Source: Hydrogenophaga sp.
GTDB taxonomy: Bacteria; Pseudomonadota; Gammaproteobacteria; Burkholderiales; Burkholderiaceae_C
Direction of reading: 5' to 3'
Length of the DNA: 14,122 bases
NCBI GenBank assembly: GCA_020047875.1
Contig: JAIFNE010000182.1
Span: 1 to 14,122, forward strand
The translations under genes were made by a program, and so were the position numbers. The notes under the pieces are model-generated. The model saw only the letters and a list, made by a program, of their open reading frames with translations, was not told the DNA's origin and searched no databases. How positions within the stretch are numbered: position 1 is the first letter of the stretch; every line of letters begins with the position of its first letter. This document shows, one piece after another, positions 1 to 5,856 of this stretch.

Positions 1-1229
1 AGCGTCACGAATTCTGCAAGGTCTTCACGCCGCAGCGGGTTGGTCTTGAGCGTGAAGTGCTTGTTGGTGCGCAGGTCGTAGATCCAGAGCTGTTTCGTCC
101 ACGCCGTTTCGCTCGCGGGCTTCTTGTCGAAGAACAGCACGTTGGCCTTCACACCCTGCGCGTAAAACAGGCCGGTGGGCAGGCGCAGCAGGGTGTGCAG
201 ATCGCATTCCTGCAGCAAGCGGCGGCGGATGGTTTCGCCCGCCCCGCCTTCAAACAGCACGTTGTCGGGCAGCACCACCGCCGCTCGGCCGTGGGTGGCC
301 AGCAGCGTCTTGATGTGCTGCACGAAGTTGAGCTGTTTGTTGCTGGTGGTGGCCCAGAAATCGTCTCGCTCGATGATGTCTTTTTCGGTGCTGGTGCGGC
401 CGTCTTCGCCCACGATCACCGTGCTGCTCTTCTTGCCAAACGGCGGGTTGGCCAGCACCACGTCAAAGCGCGCGCCTGGGTCGGTGCCCAGCGCATCGCC
501 CACCACCACCGGTACCGACTTTTCAGACCCGATTCCGTGCAGCATCAGGTTCATGGCGCACACCCGCGCCGTGGCCTGCACCAGCTCGTATCCGGTGAAC
601 GCCTTTTCCTTCAGGTGCCTCAGCTGCTCGCGCGTCAGGTTCTTGTGGTGCGCGGTGATGTGGTTGTGCGCGGTGAACAGGAAGCCGCCTGTTCCACAGG
701 CCGGGTCGCAAATCGTCTCGCCCGGTTGCGGCGCGATGCAGTCCACCATGGCCTGAATGAGCGCGCGCGGCGTGAAGTATTGGCCCGCGCCGCTCTTGGT
801 GTCTTGCGCGTTGCGCTCCAGCAGGCCTTCATACGCGTCGCCCTTCACGTCCGCGCCCAGAATGGTCCAGGTCTCGGTGTCGATCAGGTCGGCCACCACG
901 CGGCGCAGCTTGGCTGGGTCCTGGAACTTGTTCTGCGCCTTGGCGAAGATCAGCCCCAGCGTGCCGCGCTCCAGCCCCAGGCGCTCCAGCGTGTGGCGGT
1001 AGTGGTCAAACAGCGCGTCGCCATCGCGCGCCAGCAGCTCGGGCCAGCCGTATCCCGCCGGCACGATGCTCGGCTGGTTGTGCGGCGGCTGGCTGCGCTC
1101 GTGCGCCATCTTCAGGAACAGCAGGTAGGTCAGCTGCTCCACGTAGTCGCCATAGCTCATGCCGTCGTCGCGCAGCACGTTGCAGTAGTTCCAGAGTTTC
1201 TGGACGAGGGAGTGGGTGTTGGTGTTCAT
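1..1229 (-). CDS. hsdM: Type I R-M DNA methyltransferase subunit HsdM (C-terminus beyond window)
   Basis: N6-adenine DNA methyltransferase of a type I R-M system; with HsdS it methylates the recognition sequence using S-adenosylmethionine. About 409 codons are visible from an ATG at 1229; HsdM proteins are usually around 480-500 residues, so the C-terminus lies outside the window. The N-terminus (MNTNTHSLVQKLWNYCNVL) is the helical HsdM_N domain. The SAM-binding motif DPACGTGGF is at residues 175-183 and the catalytic NPPF is at 261-264, following DVVLA, which identifies a gamma-class N6 methylase. The frame is open throughout. It starts 14 bp after the nucleotidyltransferase stop, so it is probably the last gene of that operon. 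It is separated from hsdR and hsdS by several kilobases of passenger genes, which is unusual. No strong Shine-Dalgarno is visible before the start. Confidence 0.95.
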   Translation of the reverse strand, partial: MNTNTHSLVQKLWNYCNVLRDDGMSYGDYVEQLTYLLFLKMAHERSQPPHNQPSIVPAGYGWPELLARDGDALFDHYRHTLERLGLERGTLGLIFAKAQNKFQDPAKLRRVVADLIDTETWTILGADVKGDAYEGLLERNAQDTKSGAGQYFTPRALIQAMVDCIAPQPGETICDPACGTGGFLFTAHNHITAHHKNLTREQLRHLKEKAFTGYELVQATARVCAMNLMLHGIGSEKSVPVVVGDALGTDPGARFDVVLANPPFGKKSSTVIVGEDGRTSTEKDIIERDDFWATTSNKQLNFVQHIKTLLATHGRAAVVLPDNVLFEGGAGETIRRRLLQECDLHTLLRLPTGLFYAQGVKANVLFFDKKPASETAWTKQLWIYDLRTNKHFTLKTNPLRREDLAEFVT

Positions 1230-1243
1230 GGGGTGATCAGAGA

Positions 1244-1951
1244 TCAAAGGCGCGTGAAGCCGCGCAAGGTATCGGTGAGTTTGGGCAGGCGGCTCTGGCT
1301 GGCCGCGTCGCCAGGCAGGTGCCCGGCCAGCGTTGTCAAGAAATCGGCGTTACCCAACAAATCGGTGAATGCGCTCGCCAGGTAGGTGCGCAGCTCGGCG
1401 GGCATGGCTTCGCATTCGGTCAACAGCTCGGGGCGCCGGTCGGTCACAGCCACGATGTCTTCCATGTCGTGGCTGCCCAGAAAGTCGGGTTCGCCGTTCG
1501 CATCACGGCCACGGTCGTTGAATGCTTCCAGCTTCGTGGCAATGAACACCGGCGCGGCAATCAGCCTGATCTGCAGGCCAGACGGCAGCGCCACGGTCTG
1601 GGCGGTTTCTATGGCCAACGGGTACCAGCGGTTCGCAAAACCCAAGATCTCTTTCACCGTGGGCATCACGTCCAGCGTCACGTTTTTGTAGACCCAGCGG
1701 CAAATCGGCGCTTCGGGCCTCATGTCGTTGCTGAAGCCCTGCGCCCGCACCCTTTCTTCCACCGCGTGATAGTCGCGCACGGTGAGCGCCTGCGCCACGA
1801 TGTCCACGTCTTCCGTTGCCCGTATGCGGTCTGGCCGGGCTTGCGTGAGCAGCAGGCCGGCTGCGCAGCCGCCCACAAACACCACCTCGTCGCACACCGG
1901 CCCCAGCGCATGCGCCACCAGCTCCAGGATTTCCAAATTGGGATTGCTCAT
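1244..1951 (-). CDS. AbiEii-like nucleotidyltransferase-fold protein (toxin candidate)
   Basis: 235-residue protein with a polymerase-beta-type nucleotidyltransferase core. GG at residues 27-28 (VFVGGCAAGLLL) is followed by the metal-binding DxD pair in ATEDVDIV (D48, D50), and a later LDVMP segment supplies the probable third acidic residue. The family includes AbiEii/AbiGii-type toxins, which transfer nucleotides to RNA or protein targets; that activity here is inferred from the fold only. The length is shorter than many AbiEii proteins. The ATG at 1951 overlaps the stop of a 22-codon ORF (ATGA), and an HTH gene lies just upstream, which gives a toxin-antitoxin-like layout. hsdM follows 14 bp downstream. 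It could also be a housekeeping-type nucleotidyltransferase of the same superfamily. Fold confidence is good; the toxin role is moderate. Confidence 0.72.
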   Translation of the reverse strand: MSNPNLEILELVAHALGPVCDEVVFVGGCAAGLLLTQARPDRIRATEDVDIVAQALTVRDYHAVEERVRAQGFSNDMRPEAPICRWVYKNVTLDVMPTVKEILGFANRWYPLAIETAQTVALPSGLQIRLIAAPVFIATKLEAFNDRGRDANGEPDFLGSHDMEDIVAVTDRRPELLTECEAMPAELRTYLASAFTDLLGNADFLTTLAGHLPGDAASQSRLPKLTDTLRGFTRL

Positions 1952-2016
1952 TGGCGTACCTTCGCCCTGCGGGCTGCGGTGCGAGCTGGCTTGGGGCGGC
2001 CCGGCGCGGCGCTCAT
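1948..2016 (-). CDS. 22-residue basic mini-ORF coupling the HTH and nucleotidyltransferase genes
   Basis: ATG at 2016 overlaps the TGA of the HTH gene (ATGA), and its own TGA at 1948-1950 overlaps the ATG of the nucleotidyltransferase gene (again ATGA). The predicted peptide begins MSAAPGRPKPARTAARR and ends AKVRQ. It has seven Lys/Arg, no acidic residue and a GRPK core resembling an AT-hook. It is in a different frame from the nucleotidyltransferase, so it is not an N-terminal extension. The double overlap would let ribosomes pass from the HTH gene to the nucleotidyltransferase gene by termination-reinitiation. It may be purely a coupling device or a real small basic protein; nothing here distinguishes these. 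Confidence 0.4.
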   Translation of the reverse strand: MSAAPGRPKPARTAARRAKVRQ

Positions 2017-2579
2017 AAGGCCAACCCCTTCAACCGTTCTTCGAGCAAGCCGCGCGCCAGCTCCCGCTCGCGGGCCTGACCGATGCGCAAGGCATCAAAC
2101 AACGCCAGCAATTCATAGAGGCAAGCGTCGGCCTGCGCCGCCAGCGGCAGCTTGGGATAGAGCGGCAACAGGGTGCTACCGCGCACCGGGCCATCGGCGT
2201 GCGGCCACACCGGCGGCAGCTCGTCAGAAAACATCACCAGCGATTTCAGCGGCTCCACGCCATACGCCGTGGGAAAACCCACCGTGACTTCGCCGCGCAC
2301 CGCCGGAAAAAAGTACGGCGCTCCCTGCAGCAACAGCGGGCGAAACGCCGGCATCACCAGCGCGGGCGCACCGCCCACCTCGGTGAGCAAACGCGCAGCG
2401 CTCAGACGGGCCAAACAGGCATGGGCCTCGAACTGCGACATGCGCATGGCACGGGCCAGCTCGGCGTAAATCACCCGCTCCCCCGCCAAACACACCAGCT
2501 TCAGCGCCATCGCCAAGTCTTGCGGCTTGAGCGACCACTGCGCGTGGCTCAGCCTTGCCTTGATACCGGTTGAACTCAT
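2013..2579 (-). CDS. Winged-helix/HTH protein, candidate partner and regulator of the nucleotidyltransferase
   Basis: 188-residue protein whose N-terminal 75 residues look like a winged HTH (LAMALKLVCLAGERVIYAEL, then ARAMRMSQFEAHACLARLSA and LLTEVGG), similar in style to MarR/ArsR-type readers. The rest (about residues 76-188) contains AYGVEPLKSLVMFSDELPPV and a C-terminal helical tail, and is not recognised. ATG at 2579 has an AGGG six bases upstream and fits the first HTH helix. It is the first gene after the palindrome-rich 2585-2715 region, so autoregulation is plausible. It is coupled through a 22-codon ORF to the nucleotidyltransferase. By position it would be an antitoxin or repressor, but it does not clearly match AbiEi, so that role is inferred from context. 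Confidence 0.7.
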   Translation of the reverse strand: MSSTGIKARLSHAQWSLKPQDLAMALKLVCLAGERVIYAELARAMRMSQFEAHACLARLSAARLLTEVGGAPALVMPAFRPLLLQGAPYFFPAVRGEVTVGFPTAYGVEPLKSLVMFSDELPPVWPHADGPVRGSTLLPLYPKLPLAAQADACLYELLALFDALRIGQARERELARGLLEERLKGLAL

Positions 2580-2590
2580 GGATGGCCCTG

Positions 2591-2616
2591 TTTATGCAAT
2601 ATGCAGATTGCATAAA
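2591..2616. promoter_or_regulatory. Operator-like inverted repeat, proximal site
   Basis: Perfect inverted repeat TTTATGCAAT (2591-2600) and ATTGCATAAA (2607-2616) around a six-base spacer, 12 bp upstream of the HTH gene start. It contains the 13-mer TATGCAATATGCA (2593-2605), repeated exactly at 2648-2660. A possible minus-strand -10 (TATATT, 2615-2620) overlaps it, but no convincing -35 is visible. Most likely it is a repressor binding site for the adjacent HTH protein. Confidence 0.6.
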
Positions 2617-2647
2617 TATAGCTGATTCAGCGTTGATTTTTCGTTTA

Positions 2648-2674
2648 TATGCAATATGCAATATGCATATTGCA
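2648..2674. promoter_or_regulatory. Operator-like palindrome, distal site
   Basis: Positions 2657-2674 form a perfect 18-bp palindrome (TGCAATATGCATATTGCA), preceded by another TGCAATA, so the half-site TGCAAT/ATTGCA occurs three times. The 13-mer TATGCAATATGCA at 2648-2660 matches the proximal site 55 bp away, about five helical turns, which would suit cooperative or looping repression. The local AT-richness contrasts with the GC-rich flanks. Confidence 0.6.
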
Positions 2675-2684
2675 GATGCCCACA

Positions 2685-2713
2685 TTCGGCGTTCGCGAAT
2701 CGCGAATGCCGAA
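2685..2713. other. 29-bp near-perfect palindrome after the GIY-YIG gene
   Basis: Two 14-base arms (TTCGGCGTTCGCGA and TCGCGAATGCCGAA) meet at one central base with a single G/T-type mismatch. It lies 3 bp past the stop of the GIY-YIG gene, between that gene and the operator region. No T-run follows on either strand, so a classical intrinsic terminator is unlikely. It could be a 3' RNA-stabilising hairpin or another protein-binding site. Confidence 0.5.
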
Positions 2714-3438
2714 CACTCAACCGCTCGCCTCTGCCTCCTGCAACTCCTTCAGCGTGCGCCCATGGGCGTCACGCCATTTGGTTCGCCCGTTGCTGCTCAT
2801 GCCCAGAACAAAAGTGGCGGCCAGGCTGGGTGACGAGAAGACATAGTCTTGTGTGAAGCGGAAAGCGCCAGCGTGTCTCTCCACCACCCCACGGTCGATC
2901 AAGTCTTCGCACTGCACGAGGCGGGCGGGCTTGTTGGTCTCCAGCGAGGGCACCTCGTCGGACACGGCCTGTGACCACTTGCAGACCACGAACCCCTGGG
3001 TGGACTCGTACCCCGTTGCCTCGACTCCCTTGCCTTTGCAGTAGAGCAAGGTGGGTACCGCAGCCGCTGGCCCAGCAGCCGTCAGACCCGACACCGAAGC
3101 ACCCGGAGCCGACTCAAACGCATGCACCCCCAGCACCGGCAGCATGCCCAGCATGTGGCTGAGAAACACCTCCATGTCGGCCCGGTCCGCCTCGCTCAGG
3201 GTGGGTTCGCCGGGAAAGTTGCCGTTGTCCAGCGGCACGCGCTTGGCCGCACGGGCCAGCGCGATCAGCCGCGCCTCCAGAAACTGCACATGCGCCTTGT
3301 TCAGCAGCCCGCCAACCGCCACGAAGCCGATGGCGCGGGTCCAGAAATCTTTTTCTGACTGGTGCTTTTGCAGGCGCAGGAGGATCGGGTCGCCCTCGCC
3401 CACGTAGAGCAGCTCGCCCTCGCCGTCTGGCCGCGGGC

Positions 3439-3606
3439 TGGGGAGCCTGTGCGGCAGAAGGCGTCGCAGCGAAAAGCGGATCCGGCGAGAACAGTTTTCG
3501 CCGGCTTCGCAGTCCCATAGCCCAGCTATGGGACAAGAAGCCGGTGAAAAATGGACCGCCGCAGCCGCTTTGCAGCCGACGTTCCTTCTGCCGCGCAGAC
3601 TCCTCA
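3439..3606. mobile_element. MITE-like palindromic element, about 168 bp
   Basis: The whole segment can fold on itself. The ends match as inverted repeats: TGGGGAGCCTGTGCGGCAG at 3439 on the plus strand, against TGAGGAGTCTGCGCGGCAG read from 3606 on the minus strand, with the match continuing through AAGG to give three differences in 23 bases. A second tier pairs TTTTCGCCGGCTTC (3495-3508) with GAAGCCGGTGAAAA (3537-3550), and the centre pairs CCCATAGC (3514-3521) with GCTATGGG (3525-3532). It has no transposase, so it would need mobilisation in trans. It interrupts the GIY-YIG motif between GVYLL and the downstream YVGEG. The exact ends and any target duplication are uncertain: frame is restored if 167 bp, not 168, are removed. 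Confidence 0.75.
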
Positions 3607-3753
3607 CAGCAGGTACACCCCGGTCTGCTGCAGCTCGGGCCGGGCCTTCACCTGGCGGGCGCTTGCGTTGAAGCGTTCGACGATGCGCAGGCCGTCGGGG
3701 TCACCGTCGGCGACGAAGATGCGGAGGGAGAAAGGGGTGCTCACGCTGTTCAT
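3604..3753 (-). repeat. Direct repeat B, copy 2 (GIY-YIG gene head)
   Basis: Encodes the first 49 residues of the GIY-YIG gene. It is a diverged duplicate of 5624-5794, sharing SLRIF, ADGDPDGLRIVERFNASAR and QVKARPELQQTGVY, with an internal 30-nt deletion relative to that copy. The pair brackets the AlbA_2 ATPase gene. Confidence 0.85.
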
Positions 3754-4010
3754 TCGGGTGCCTTGGTTGCCGTGCGATACGCCTGATCTGGCCGGTTGGG
3801 CACATCGGGGTAGCGCAGCTCCAACAGATGTTTTCTCACCATCCCGCCGAGGATGCGGCTTTGCAGGTTCTCCGGATCACGGCTCAGCAGGACGGCCAGT
3901 TCCTTGGAGGTCAGCCATCGCGCCTCACACAGCAGCAGAACCAGGCGCTCCATTTCAGCCACCGGCAGCTTCTTCTTGTTTCGCGCGGGCTCAGCCAATG
4001 ACAGGAGTTC

Positions 4011-4148
4011 TGGCGGCAAATGAGGGGAGTCCCCTGGCAAATGAGGGGAGCTACCCGGCAAATGAGGGGAGTCACCGGTCCATTGGGGGGAGTCGTGGGG
4101 GGAGTTCCGTGCCAAATGAGGGGAGTCACTGCCGGATTGGGGGGAGTC
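4011..4148 (-). repeat. In-frame heptapeptide-coding tandem repeat (DSPHLPG type)
   Basis: 138 bp encode 46 residues as seven units: DSPQSGS, DSPHLAR, NSPH (shortened), DSPQWTG, DSPHLPG, SSPHLPG, DSPHLPP. The full unit is 21 bp, so copy-number changes keep the frame. It links the ATPase domain to the C-terminal winged helix. Ser-Pro-His linkers like this are familiar in AlbA_2-type ATPases. Confidence 0.85.
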
Positions 4149-5185
4149 CTCTGCCACCCGGTAGCTGGCCCAGCGCCGCTGGTTCTGCTGCGTCAGCAGG
4201 CCATCGCGCACCAGCCCTTGCAGCACGCCGGTGATGTCTTTCGAGTGCTCCCCGGTGATTTCCTGCATGCGGCCATTGGTCACGCTGCCCTCCACCTGTG
4301 CCGTCACCACCGCCTGCACCGCCGTCTTGTCCAGCTGGGCAAACCGGTCGCCAAAGCGCAGACGCAACGCCTTTTCCACCTCGTCCGGAATCAGGCTGAC
4401 CATCGGCAGCACCAGCTTCACGCGGTCCGGCTGCAAAGATTCTTCCAGCCGGGGCGAGCGCCAATGCTGCGACCGCCACCCCGCACGAATCTTGTCCATG
4501 CCCGAGCCCGCCTTGTCGCCACCGCCCATGAGCTGGAACATCAGCTGCAGGCTCTTGTTGCGGCACTCACTCACCCCACCCTGCAGCAGCTGCACCCGCG
4601 AGACCAGCAGCGAGCCCGGGTTGGACAGCTCGATGCGGTCCAGATACCGCTCGATCACCACCCCGCCCTGGCCCCGGTGGTCCGCGTGCACCAGGGCATT
4701 GACCACCGCTTCACGCAAAGCCTCGTGCACGGCAGAGTCGTCTTTGCGGTACAGCTCGCGGTCCAGCTGGAATGGCATCTTCAAGTCGCCCGACAGGCGC
4801 TGCATCACCCGCACGTAGAACTGGAACAGGTTGTTTTCCCAGGTGCCATCGGGCACCACGCGGTCCGTCCAGCGCACGGCCGGGTCGTCCGACAAACGCT
4901 CCCGGTAGTCCACATGAAAACCGGGCAGCGCATCGCGCAAGGCCTCGAACCGGCCAAACATCAGCAGCCCCGCCACCGTGGCACCCTCCAGCCCCGTGGC
5001 GCGGTCGCGGCGCAGCGCGCTCAGCTTGGTCAGTAACGCGGCATCGTCCAGCAACAGCCAGGGGTGGTCTGGCGCGCGGGAGGCAAAGCGATTGCGGTAC
5101 TGCTTGACCGTCTCCGGGTCAAAGTCGGCCTGCCCGAAGTGCTCCACGATTTGCGAGTCGGCCGGCGTGTCCGACTGGTCGGCCA

Positions 5186-5190
5186 CACCT
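5186..5190 (-). other. Frameshift site in the AlbA_2 ATPase gene
   Basis: The conserved reading ends as GAC GAC GAG GTG, and the next conserved residues (ADQSD) are in a different frame, sharing bases of that GTG. A 10-nt loss between short GTG/TGG repeats would produce this junction, but the ancestral sequence is inferred. Confidence 0.55.
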
Positions 5191-5623
5191 CGTCGTCCGA
5201 GCAGCGGTAATCGCCCTCGTCCGCCCGGCGAAACGTGCCATTCATGGGGTTGGGCCCCACAAACACCGGGCGCTGCAGCCGCGAAGCCCGCGGCACGTTC
5301 ACCACCACAAACTGGCGCCCCTCGTCGTCCACCGTGCGCACATCGTCATCACGCAAGAGGTTGGCGCTGACCTTGTTGCGGTCGTTCAACTGGTTCCAGA
5401 GCACCGTGCGCAACTGCGCCGCATCGGGCACGCCCTCCCACACCAGACCGATGGGCTTTTCGGCCACGCCCAGCACGATGGTGCCGCCCTGGGTGTTGGC
5501 AAAGGCGGAATACGACTCCCAGAAACTGCCCGGTAACCCGCCCCGCGCCGACTTGAACTCGGTGTCGATGCCCTCGGTGCTGGACTGGAGGGAAGAGAAC
5601 AGGTCAAGTTGGCGCATGGTGGC

Positions 5624-5794
5624 TCACAAAAAATACACCCCGGTCTGCTGCAACTCGGGCCGGGCCTTCACCTGCGGCAGCAAGGCCCGCGGGAACACCA
5701 CGGCACGGGCGCTGGCGTTGAAGCGCTCGACGATGCGCAGGCCGTCGGGGTCGCCGTCGGCGGCGAAGATGCGCAGCGAGAGAGGAATAGACAT
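5624..5794 (-). pseudogene. Orphan 5' fragment of a GIY-YIG/DUF4357 gene (direct repeat B, copy 1)
   Basis: 56-codon ORF from ATG 5794: MSIPLSLRIFAADGDPDG, LRIVERFNASARAVVFPR, then QVKARPELQQTGVYFL and TGA. This is the N-terminal region of the GIY-YIG/DUF4357 family, ending just after the GVY half of the motif, the same residue at which the downstream copy is cut by the palindromic element. It retains the ten residues deleted from the downstream copy. The stop is 6 bp before the AlbA_2 ATPase start, so it could act as a leader ORF coupling translation. The sequence around the stop, TTGTGAG, resembles CTGTGAG at the element edge, suggesting that copy 1 derives from an already interrupted gene. 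Alternatively it is a small functional peptide. Confidence 0.7.
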
Positions 5795-5826
5795 CTGCTG
5801 GGAATCTACAAATACGTAGTGTTGTT

Positions 5827-5856
5827 CTTACAGACCAATCCACGCAGCCAAGTCAA
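5827..5856 (-). promoter_or_regulatory. Possible sigma70-type promoter for the AlbA_2/GIY-YIG segment
   Basis: On the minus strand TTGACT (5851-5856) and TGTAAG (5827-5832) are separated by 18 bp, about 35 bp before the ATG at 5794. The -35 matches five of six consensus bases; the -10 matches four. The -35 overlaps the stop of the DUF4365 gene. It would give the next module its own transcription. Confidence 0.35.

Larger units (their letters stand above)
2717..3753 (-). pseudogene. GIY-YIG nuclease/DUF4357 family gene split by a palindromic element
   Basis: The 5' part starts at ATG 3753 (MNSVSTPFSLRIFVADGDPD, then LRIVERF) and reaches the first half of the GIY-YIG motif, TGVYLL, where a TGA at 3604-3606 ends it at 49 residues. 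A 168-bp element (3439-3606) follows. The 3' part then supplies the second half, LLYVGEGDP, RLQKH, the probable catalytic Glu in HVQFLEARLIAL, and a C-terminal DUF4357 (SSPSLAATFVLGMSSNG). Known relatives of about 300 residues read through GVYLL to YVGEGD without interruption. The head also lacks 30 nt (ten residues, AVVFPRALLP) present in the copy at 5624-5794. The 3' part stays open from a GTG at 3607 through the element (296 codons), overlapping the 5' stop as GTGA, so reinitiation could make a chimeric C-terminal protein lacking the GVY half of the active site. ATG 3753 overlaps the upstream ATPase stop (ATGA). Nuclease activity is probably lost. Confidence 0.8.
3750..5617 (-). pseudogene. 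AlbA_2-GHKL ATP-binding protein, frameshifted
   Basis: Schlafen AlbA_2-type regulator with a RecG-like GHKL ATPase domain. Frame one starts at ATG 5617 (MRQLDLFSSLQ) and carries the AlbA_2 signature: EFKSA at 20-24 and AFANTQGGTIVLGVAE at 38-53. After YRCSDDEV (residue 144, 5186) it shifts. The protein continues in another frame to 3750 (478 codons from GTG 5186): HEALREAVVNALVHADH at 154-170 (N box), DRIELSNPGS at 183-192, GDKAGSGMDKI at 223-233, a Ser-Pro-His heptad repeat (4011-4148), then a winged-helix-like C-terminus. Relatives have a few more residues between DEV and ADQ, so a small deletion of about 10 nt is as likely as a one-base error. The GTG at 5186 could express an ATPase without AlbA_2. 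Its stop overlaps the GIY-YIG start (ATGA). Role in phage defence or regulation is inferred only. Confidence 0.82.

Noticed and set aside
57..1385. Long plus-strand open frame of 442 codons opposite hsdM and the nucleotidyltransferase gene
   Set aside because: Low-complexity Arg/Gln/Val/His-rich translation with no family resemblance; it is the complement of clear genes in GC-rich DNA.
1319..2287. Plus-strand open frame of 322 codons opposite the nucleotidyltransferase and HTH genes
   Set aside because: It crosses the end of one well-supported minus-strand gene and the start of another, and has no recognisable domain.
2685..2713. Intrinsic terminator after the GIY-YIG gene
   Set aside because: The palindrome is strong, but neither strand has a following T-run and the central loop is only one base, so it was listed as a palindrome only.
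4011..4148. Repeat cluster considered as a CRISPR array
   Set aside because: Units are contiguous 21-bp coding heptads without unique spacers, in frame inside a protein gene, and no cas genes are present.
4020..5036. Plus-strand open frame of 338 codons opposite the AlbA_2 ATPase
   Set aside because: Antisense shadow; its apparent repeats (MRGVPWQMRG-like) are the reverse of the Ser-Pro-His heptads.
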